Shown here: positions 57,363-64,000 of the stretch, one piece after another
How the letters are laid out: the number at the start of each line of letters is the position of its first letter
Numbering within the stretch: position 1 is the stretch's first letter
Assembly (NCBI RefSeq): GCF_963675165.1
Contig: NC_087386.1
Span: forward strand, 6,920,266-6,984,265
From: Halichondria panicea
Taxonomy: Eukaryota; Porifera; Demospongiae; Suberitida; Halichondriidae
DNA length: 64,000 nucleotides
Direction of reading: 5' to 3'
Position numbers and translations under genes: made by a program
The notes under the pieces: model-generated
The model's input: the letters and a program-made list of their open reading frames with translations, nothing else
The model's database searches: none
What the model was told of the DNA's origin: nothing

Positions 57363-57930
57363 GTCTACACAAAAACTGTGCACAAAGTTAGTATACACAT
57401 TACTATAGGTAAATGTTAAGCATCGTTTTTAGGGGTGTGGTAATTGTTTGCGAACAATGGCATCATAATTACTACCGCATATAGCGGATAATTTTCGTGG
57501 GGTAAAAAATTCGTTCAACTCAAAAACGGAGATTTTCGTGAGTAAAAATTTCATTGCCTGCACTGCATTGCATGCGTTCCGGTAAAACACACTTATGTTT
57601 TCGTGGAGGTCAGCTTGCCCATGAAAATAACAAATATTACCCCACGAAAATTATATCCGTTATACGGTATAGTCATTCGCATTCAGCTGCTGAACGAGAA
57701 TGACTGATTATAGGGACAACTCTTCACAAAAGTTATCTAGAGACAAATAATTATGGTCAAGTAGAGATCCTCTTTTACTTGCAGTGAGACTCCTTACCCA
57801 ATTCTGTGCATTGCGTAACGGATGCACAAGCTTGTGCAAACGTCAGTTACAAGTAGCTCACGTGCAATTGACAACATGTCACGTTAACTTTGTGCATAGT
57901 TTTGTGTAGAGCTATCAGTAGTTCAACACT
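57363..57930. mobile_element. TIR element, diverged copy B of 45414-46110
   Basis: ACACAAAAACTGTGCACAAAGT at the left and ACTTTGTGCATAGTTTTGTGT at the right. Inner strings (TTTTTAGGGGTGTGGTAATT; CTCACGTGCAATTGACAACA) match copy A in inverted order. Interrupted by the MITE at 57473-57669. Confidence 0.75.
57473..57669. mobile_element. TACCG-ended MITE, 197 bp, nested
   Basis: TACCGCATATAGCGGATAAT...TTTTCGTGGGG is mirrored by CCCCACGAAAATTATATCCG...TACGGTA. Same style as 46462-46692. Nested in copy B. Confidence 0.8.
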
Positions 57931-58468
57931 CTTTTCTATAGTCTTGATAGATACCGCTAATTAATTCTAAAAACATGCACACATCATATTCCTGTACTTC
58001 ATTCAACCCACCCCAAACAAATCAGCTTGCTGCCTGGTTAACTTAAAATCCGTCCTCTCCTCTAGATCAGTGAGATCCAATAGAGCACCAGATGGGAAGC
58101 CGAGGGTACAGCCGGCCAGTAGAAATGGTATACATGCTACCGTATAACAGACAGCATTAATGTGCATAACCTCTGTCACACCTTCTCTTTTGGCTTTCTT
58201 TCTTCACTGACCGCTTCTTGAAAGTTTGGAAACTTTTCATCAAAGTCATTTAGAAATTGAATTTCTACAACACTTTCAGAGTATACATTTGAATGCATTT
58301 CATTCAATGTCTCAATTTGTTTGTATTGCTATACTTTTGTTGTTGTTTACCTAACACTGAGTTGCTAGGTGACTATATATATAATTATGAATATTAACAC
58401 AGATTGTATATTATTTACAGGTTAGAATTTCATTGGGTCATGAAAAAAACAGCTTTTGCTGGCAAATT

Positions 58469-61400
58469 TTATCTGTTCTGTTTCATTTTATAGTGCTGTG
58501 CCACTTTGAGATTGTTCATAGCTCCATGGTGATGGGGGTTCAGCTCCAAGGCACGTCTTAGTTCCTTCTCGCCATCGTCCCACCGACCCATCTGGACATA
58601 CAGGGTGCCTGCAGGGTTAGGACAGAAGTGTTTGAGGATCAGAGCAGTATATATACAGACCAAAGATGGTATGCTTGTTTGAAACATTCACCATATGCAC
58701 ATTCCATTTTAACAGTCCATGCAAACTAGACAAGTTAGTAACTGTTGAGCCTATACTCACCTAAATTGAAAATTGCCTCAACGTAATTGGGACTGAGTTT
58801 CAGAGCTTTCTGAAACATCTTCTCAGATTCCTTGTACCGCTTTAATTCTCCATAAAGACTAGCTGTAATGGGTTAAGAGTACATGCAGTGCACGTAATTA
58901 CAAGGAAGGTACATCGTAGGATGTAGCATTTGAGCTCCATAACCATGGCTTGCAATTTGGTATTATGAAGCAGCATCATTTGTATATAATTATGTACCTA
59001 GATTGTTGTAAGTGGATGCTTGATCAGGTGTCACTTGCACGGATTCCAAGTACTTGTCCTCTGCCTCTTTATGTCTCCCTATATACCGATTAAAAAAAAG
59101 TTCCAAATGATATATTGCAATAGTAATAATTATAAGTTACACCCTCACCTAGCCTGAAGTACATGGTGGCTAAATTGTTCAGGGTCTTGGCATACATTTG
59201 AGGGTACATAATCGCTTTTTCATAACTGCAGCAATGAAATAAGTGTAGCAATTAAATAGATTGTGTGCATGCCAGTTTTTTAGTCTTAGATACCTTTTTG
59301 CAGCTTCCCCAAACTTCCTTTCGTCAGAGAGCAAGTTACCATAGTTAAAGTACACTTCCCCATAATCAGGATCAAACGCCATGGCAGCCTACAAAGGCAA
59401 TATTATTTGCACACACGAGTTACAATCGATAGTATCGTCATGTATAATCACCATTTTTGAGCTATGCAAAATTCGTACCACAAAAATGCTAACTGCATAC
59501 AGTATGAGTGGCACTTAAATTTGCACTAACATGATATGCGTTACCAATGATATTAACTTTTTTAAGGCTGCACATGCAATACGTGAAAGAATCGATTCAT
59601 TCCCTACAATTATATATACCTCATATTGTCTTCTCGCTTCCTCTACTCTGCCCCTCTCTTTCAACTCAAGCCCATAGTTGCTCCTCAGCTTCACATTAGA
59701 GGGGATGATTCTCACTCCAGACTCAAACAACTTGAAATCAGTCTCCCAATCCTATAATATATATAGGTGTCATAATTTTCAAAACAGAAACATTTCTTGG
59801 CTAATTTCGGATTTGTAACAACAAGCCATAAAAGGTATCAAACAAAATGCGTGGGTGCTCAATATCACAATAATTATATACTCTCTATACAGTATTGACT
59901 TAAATGTCTTCATCTACCTACTTTGCATACCTTATTTCTCTCATATGTCTTCACTCCTGTTGCCACTAGTAGACCAATTAGAGAAAAGTACACCAGATAT
60001 TGTTGCATCTATAAATTGGGAATTGTAAACAAATAATTATCTAATCTCGATTTGCACTCACCTTGTGAGCTTTGTTTGATAGTTTTTTTGCTCCAACTGT
60101 GACCAGGAAACATGACCCAAGACTAGGCATGTACAGTACTCTGCATATAGCAAGGATTTAAGTTAACCAACATCTGACTTCAAATTCGCAATCAAATTAA
60201 CGAGCTTTTTGAATTAACGAGCTTTTTTAATTTTATCTTGCACACAATTCATGTGCAATGAACTATAGTGCATAGAGAATAGTTAGCAACTAACCTCTCT
60301 GCCACTACAAACCCCACTCTGAATACGAGGCCAGTTGCTGGAAGAAACGGTAGCAACAAGAGCATAAGTCCCATACCAACAAGTATTCTGTCTCTTTTTG
60401 ATCTCAATGTATGAATGATCAGCGCTAGTAAACTGGTGTAGAGGAGAAGAGACCAGATGTTACTGGTATCGGTAACACTTGTTACCAAGGGAACAGAGCC
60501 CAACGACCAATCACAGCACAGAGAAGAGGGAGAGAGGAGAAGCCATGCATTGATGGCGTATATGTTACTCAAACTGAGTGCCCTGTTGGTAAGAGTCACA
60601 ATCAATGGTGATTGGATGAGGGTTGGAACATTTTACACCCCCAAAATGTGAATTTTAGTGGTAAATCTAAGTGGGTGGAATATGTACAGATGACTAACCT
60701 CACTGATCTGTTGTCATGATAAGCAGCTCTGAGTTCATTGGGTTTAAAGATTGGCTCTGAGTCATAGTTCATGGCGAGTCTAAACCATAAGAGCAGAAGA
60801 CCAGCTGTCACTAGGGTACCTGTACGAAAAAAGGTCATAAAAAAATGTTGTGACAAAGTCAATGAAAGCTTTTATACCAATTCTTCCTACAATAGTTCCT
60901 ATCGGAGGAGAGTCACTTGATTCATTAGTACTGGCTCTCTTGTGTTTTCCATTACTGCTAGAGTTAAATTTTACTATCTTTGGAGTAGATTCTCCGTTCA
61001 AAATGTTAGTATTAGAAGCAACCTCTTTATTCTCCGCACTTTCTGTCAGCAGTATCATCTCATTCACAACCACTTGCTCTCCACTGATCTTCCTCTTTCG
61101 TTTACTCCTACAAAATTCAGTTAGCACTCTCAAAAGTACCTCCCAGTTTAGGAAGACGTCATAGCCTGCACACACTCCTAGTACAATTACACCCTGCTCC
61201 TTGCTTAGCAAAGAGCAAGCACCAAAGAAGACACATACCACCACCCATATCCATCTTGTCTGCTGCAAAGGTGAGTGTGAGCTATACTTAATGTTTGTTA
61301 TAGCTTTCAAATAGGATAGTAGTGATAGGAGAAAGAATATACAAGAGAGAACTTCTGCTCGACCAACAATACTGGCTACCTGCAAGGAAGAATGACAACT

Positions 61401-61922
61401 TTCAGATAGGGAGAATTTACTTTTATATGCTAGTTAGATTGACTCAATCACATTACATGTTCGACTTACTGCTTCAGTGTGAACGCTATGTACAGCAAAT
61501 AGTAATGCAGCTATTGTAGGCCACATGTTTGCCTTGAATGATTCAAAAATCGACTTCTGTTGTTTTGTCGTATGATCAGTGAGAAAGTTTTGACAGACTA
61601 TGAGAAACAGTACAGAAGCAGTGCAGTGCAGTACAACATTCACTAGGTGATAGCTGTAGGGCTCCAGCTGGTAGAAATAATAGTTCAAATATCTATAGGA
61701 CAGTACAGTGAGAGGACGGTATGATTTGTGACTCTCTTTTCTTGACATGGGTCCACCCCAAAAATCATGTTGGAAAACCTCAAAGAGTGATGTCTTTTCT
61801 GAGGCCAAATCATCATTTTTGAGTATTCCACGATGGTCATCAAACACAAATCCACAGTCCAGTGAGCTCAGGTAGCAGAGGAAAGCAACAGAGAACACTA
61901 AACTCGCCGGGGCCCAGCTCAT
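58469..61922 (-). CDS. TMTC-family protein O-mannosyltransferase, 715 aa
   Basis: TMTC proteins are ER-membrane enzymes that O-mannosylate cadherin domains. Twelve exons: 61922-61470, 61379-60878, 60819-60699, 60582-60295, 60140-60062, 60008-59931, 59751-59620, 59388-59294, 59225-59149, 59078-58998, 58862-58761 and 58608-58469; total 2148 nt (716 codons), all phases close. The N-terminal half is polytopic with the GT-C motif FVFDDHRGILKND (D28, D29), HKSYRPLTVLSYR, HTEAVASIVGRAEVLSC, LLSKEQGV and VAERVLYMPSLGS. The C-terminal half holds about five to six TPRs (e.g. FDPDYGEVYFNYGNLLSDER; YNNLGSLYGELKRYKESEKM). Short TPR exons end in phase 1 at the LG/NLG boundary, a modular pattern. It is shorter than vertebrate paralogues because of fewer TPRs; which of TMTC1-4 is closest is not clear (TMTC3/4-like features). 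Start chosen at MSWAPASL, before the first helix; an upstream in-frame ATG exists. Confidence 0.92.
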
Positions 61923-62242
61923 TGTCTTGCACAGGTTTGTGTCTATTTTGGGGGGTGGAGCTGCCTGAGCATGCGCACAAAACCACCCACATGGCACTAA
62001 ACAAGAGGTGGGGAGTTTCCTTGTCCACAAATCCCCAAGAGGAAACCTGAGACCTCCATCATCACAATGTGTGGAAGGACAGCCTGGTATTAAACTAATG
62101 AAGCACTTTATAATGTGTGAAGAGCTCACTGCTGTGTTAAACTGTCTCCATGCTTTAGTCTTGCACTTGTACACTTGCATTACGACCTATTAATTTTACA
62201 GCTAATACAGTGTTTTTGTTCTTCTGTACCACACACACTAGT
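61923..62242. promoter_or_regulatory. TMTC upstream region
   Basis: The presumed 5' UTR and promoter of TMTC lie here. No clear TATA box. The minus-strand frame continuing upstream (MQVYKCKTK...) is probably 5' UTR. Confidence 0.35.
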
Positions 62243-62386
62243 TCCAGGAATCGTGATGGTGTGCAGTGTGCTTGTGCGTACCGTCCTCGAGGCCAGGGCA
62301 AGCTGAAGCCCACTAAGCCGCAGTGGCTGGACTCTGGACAGACTTATTATCCCTCTTACAACATCAGCCCACAATCAAACACGTGA
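62243..62386 (+). CDS. orphan C-terminal exon, unrecognised
   Basis: After an AG at about 62241 a plus-strand frame reads RNRDGVQCACAYRPRGQ, then KPQWLDSGQTYYPSYNISPQ, and stops at TGA. The amino-acid mix (Trp, paired Tyr, Cys, Pro) looks like real coding sequence and like the tail of a secreted or extracellular protein, but I do not recognise it and found no upstream exon on this strand; TMTC occupies the other strand to the left. Possibly a relic exon. The opposite strand also has a 64-codon frame, less convincing. Confidence 0.3.
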   Translation, partial: SRNRDGVQCACAYRPRGQGKLKPTKPQWLDSGQTYYPSYNISPQSNT

Positions 62387-62663
62387 ATATCATACTAATG
62401 ATAAATATACTTACACAAACTGTTATTATACAGGTTATGTGCATGGAGGGATGTAGTGCACTGAGGGGTGTATTTCATAACGATTGTTGTATGATGTACG
62501 TTGTGTGTATGACAGTTTGATTACCCGCGGCTTAGAATGCCACGTTATCAAAATTTATTTCATCGCTAATATATTCATGACGACTATATATGTCTCAAAG
62601 TTGACACGCCTATGTCATTAGAGTACCAAGCTCATTTGAACCTGCTCTCGATCCTATATAACA
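62387..62663. promoter_or_regulatory. upstream region of the TRAF-like gene
   Basis: AT-rich. CCTATATAACA lies immediately before the start codon (62654-62663), too close for a TATA box of the mapped ATG unless transcripts start further in. No other gene. Confidence 0.3.
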
Positions 62664-64000
62664 ATGGCTACACCGAGTTTATTAGTGGTAGGATTTGATT
62701 GTGAGTTTGTGAAGCCTCCATTGGTCCAGTCAGAGTGTCCAGTCTGTCTCCATGTCATTCGTGAGCCCCATCAGGTCACATGCTGTGGCAAAAGATTCTG
62801 TCAATTATGTATCCAGCGAGTCAAGGATACCGACAAAGCGTGTCCAACATGTAAGAAAGAGGAATTTTTTGAATATCCTGACATAGGACATAAGCAATTT
62901 GTCTATGGCCAGAGTGTTTATTGTAGCTATCGAAAAGACGGGTGTGAGTGGACGGGGGAACTGGGACAGCTTGATGAGCACCTCAACACGAATCCACGAC
63001 TAGAGAAAGAAAAAATATCGTGTGACTTTGTTAAGGTTGTTTGTATCCATAACTGTGGAGCAAAGTTACAGCGGCGGTACATTCAAATCCACCAGACAGA
63101 GCTTTGCTCCAAGCGTCCTTTCAGTTGTGAACATTGCCATGACTTTGATTCTACTTTTATTGATGTAGCTGAATGCCATTGGCCTGTGTGTGGAAGTTTC
63201 CTTGTCCCCTGCCCTAATGAGTGTGGTTCACATCCCCAACGTCAAAACCTAGACAACCATGTTGCTGTTGAGTGCCCATTGGCATTTATTAACTGTCATT
63301 TCCACCAAATGGGTTGTGCTGTGAAACTTATTCGTAGAGAAATGCCAGAACACTTGAGAGAGAGCCTCCTCACACATATGTCCCTTTTAGCCACCAGTCA
63401 TGTCAAGCAACAAGCTCAAATTGCAAGTCTAATCACTGATAATGATGAACTAAGAAGCAAAAACACCAACCTGGAACAAAATCTTTTATCACATGAGACC
63501 AATTTTGCTGCTCTACAGGCGCAGGTCACCACGTTAGGGCAAGAAAACGAATCACTCAATGCCAAAAGTACTGAACAGCAAATTGAAATTTCAAAACTCA
63601 ATGTTGATTGTATTCGGCTGGTTGCTGAAAATAGTCATCTTAAGACGAATGTTTTTGAGTTGGAACCGTTGCGACAAACTTTTAAAGCTTCCTTACCTCT
63701 TGTGTGCACTAGACATGTTAAACTGAGTCTCCCTGTACTGGTAATGATGGACTTCTACCAGCATAAACATGCTGATGATAACTGGTACTCCCCTCCAGTT
63801 TACACCCATCACCGGGGATACAAGATATGTATGAGAGTGGCTGCTAATGGCGATGACAGTGGTACAGGAACGCACGTCTCTATATACGTGAACTTTATGA
63901 AAGGGGAGTTTGATAATTTGCTAAAATGGCCATTCCGTGGCATCATCTCGATACAGCTACTTGATCAAGACGGACATAAAAATCATAAAACTGACTCAAT
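62664..64000 (+). CDS. RING / TRAF zinc finger / MATH protein (TRAF-like E3 ligase), cut by window end
   Basis: A single uninterrupted frame of 445 codons from ATG 62664 to the window edge. Order: short N-terminus; RING finger at about residues 25-65 (CPVCLHVIREPHQVTCCGKR, FCQLCIQR, ACPTCKK); two or more TRAF-type zinc fingers (CSYRKDGCEWTGELGQLDEH; VVCIHNCGAKLQRRYIQIH; LVPCPNECGSHPQRQNLDNH; CHFHQMGCAVKLIRREMPEH); a coiled coil (about residues 250-330, many Asn/Gln/Leu heptads); then a MATH/TRAF-C domain with YTHHRGYKICMRVAANGDDS, GTHVSIYVNFMKGEFDNLLK and WPFRGIISIQLLDQ. TRAF proteins are trimeric signalling adaptors and ubiquitin ligases downstream of TNF-receptor/TIR-type receptors; intronless TRAF-like genes form large families in sponges. 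The C-terminal 30-50 residues are probably beyond the window. Confidence 0.93.
   Translation, partial: MATPSLLVVGFDCEFVKPPLVQSECPVCLHVIREPHQVTCCGKRFCQLCIQRVKDTDKACPTCKKEEFFEYPDIGHKQFVYGQSVYCSYRKDGCEWTGELGQLDEHLNTNPRLEKEKISCDFVKVVCIHNCGAKLQRRYIQIHQTELCSKRPFSCEHCHDFDSTFIDVAECHWPVCGSFLVPCPNECGSHPQRQNLDNHVAVECPLAFINCHFHQMGCAVKLIRREMPEHLRESLLTHMSLLATSHVKQQAQIASLITDNDELRSKNTNLEQNLLSHETNFAALQAQVTTLGQENESLNAKSTEQQIEISKLNVDCIRLVAENSHLKTNVFELEPLRQTFKASLPLVCTRHVKLSLPVLVMMDFYQHKHADDNWYSPPVYTHHRGYKICMRVAANGDDSGTGTHVSIYVNFMKGEFDNLLKWPFRGIISIQLLDQDGHKNHKTDS

Larger units (their letters stand above)
55860..58310 (-). pseudogene. decayed inverted copy of the SLC2A sugar transporter
   Basis: Minus-strand copies of all three exons: exon 1 at about 58310-58013, exon 2 at 56980-56753 (ALGSIGAMIGGPIAEWISDR...) and exon 3 at about 56352-55860. 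Damage is plain. Exon 1 has an in-frame TGA where the intact gene has CGA (before QRL) and a shifted stretch after it. Exon 3 has a deletion that removes LQVFLALGV and changes frame, a second deletion removing the KEFGKGNVIV...GGL segment, a small insertion in TDLFGRK, and truncation soon after ILLMV. Nucleotide identity to 35508-37400 is high, so the duplication is fairly recent. Intron 1 has gained the TIR elements at 57363-57930 and 57473-57669. Confidence 0.9.

Noticed and set aside
61840-62193. Upstream in-frame ATG and overlapping frames at the TMTC 5' end
   Set aside because: The region before MSWAPASL lacks membrane or family features; the helix-proximal ATG matches TMTC starts better.

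Overview
Eukaryotic, animal DNA: genes are split by GT-AG introns, the telomere repeat is TTAGGG, and the gene set (ERAL1, PPIL3, MPHOSPH9, a sugar transporter, urate oxidase, TMTC, a RING/TRAF protein) is metazoan. The compact AT-rich introns, the abundance of small foldback elements and an intronless TRAF-like gene suggest a sponge, probably a demosponge. The species is inferred, not shown.

Positions 1-18105 are the right-hand end of a chromosome. Tandem arrays follow one another with ever shorter units: about 1.2 kb, about 0.7 kb, about 0.1 kb, exactly 31 bp (93 units by length), then about 178 TTAGGG repeats running 5'->3' to a 200-N scaffold gap (18106-18305). A telomere in this orientation directly against a fixed-length gap implies that the sequence to the right belongs to another contig, so the join is doubtful.

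Positions 18306-38240 are ordinary gene-dense sequence: the 3' half of ERAL1 (+), two small unrecognised minus-strand exon clusters, an 821-residue polytopic membrane protein (-) divergent from PPIL3 (+) with only 84 bp between start codons, MPHOSPH9 (-), and a 602-residue SLC2A-type sugar transporter (+). Positions 38241-47474 hold a complete urate oxidase gene (-) with nine exons, whose introns are packed with foldback and terminal-inverted-repeat (TIR) elements.

Positions 47475-58300 have no intact gene. They contain nested non-autonomous DNA transposons, several with perfect 9-10 bp target duplications (Mutator-like), a possible LINE fragment, and a decayed inverted copy of the sugar transporter. 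Positions 58469-61922 encode a TMTC O-mannosyltransferase (-, 12 exons). An orphan C-terminal exon (+) follows, and the window ends inside a RING/TRAF/MATH protein (+).

Splicing models were made by hand: exon phases close and total lengths divide by three for the membrane protein, PPIL3, MPHOSPH9, SLC2A, UOX and TMTC. No search was run; family names rest on remembered family sequences.
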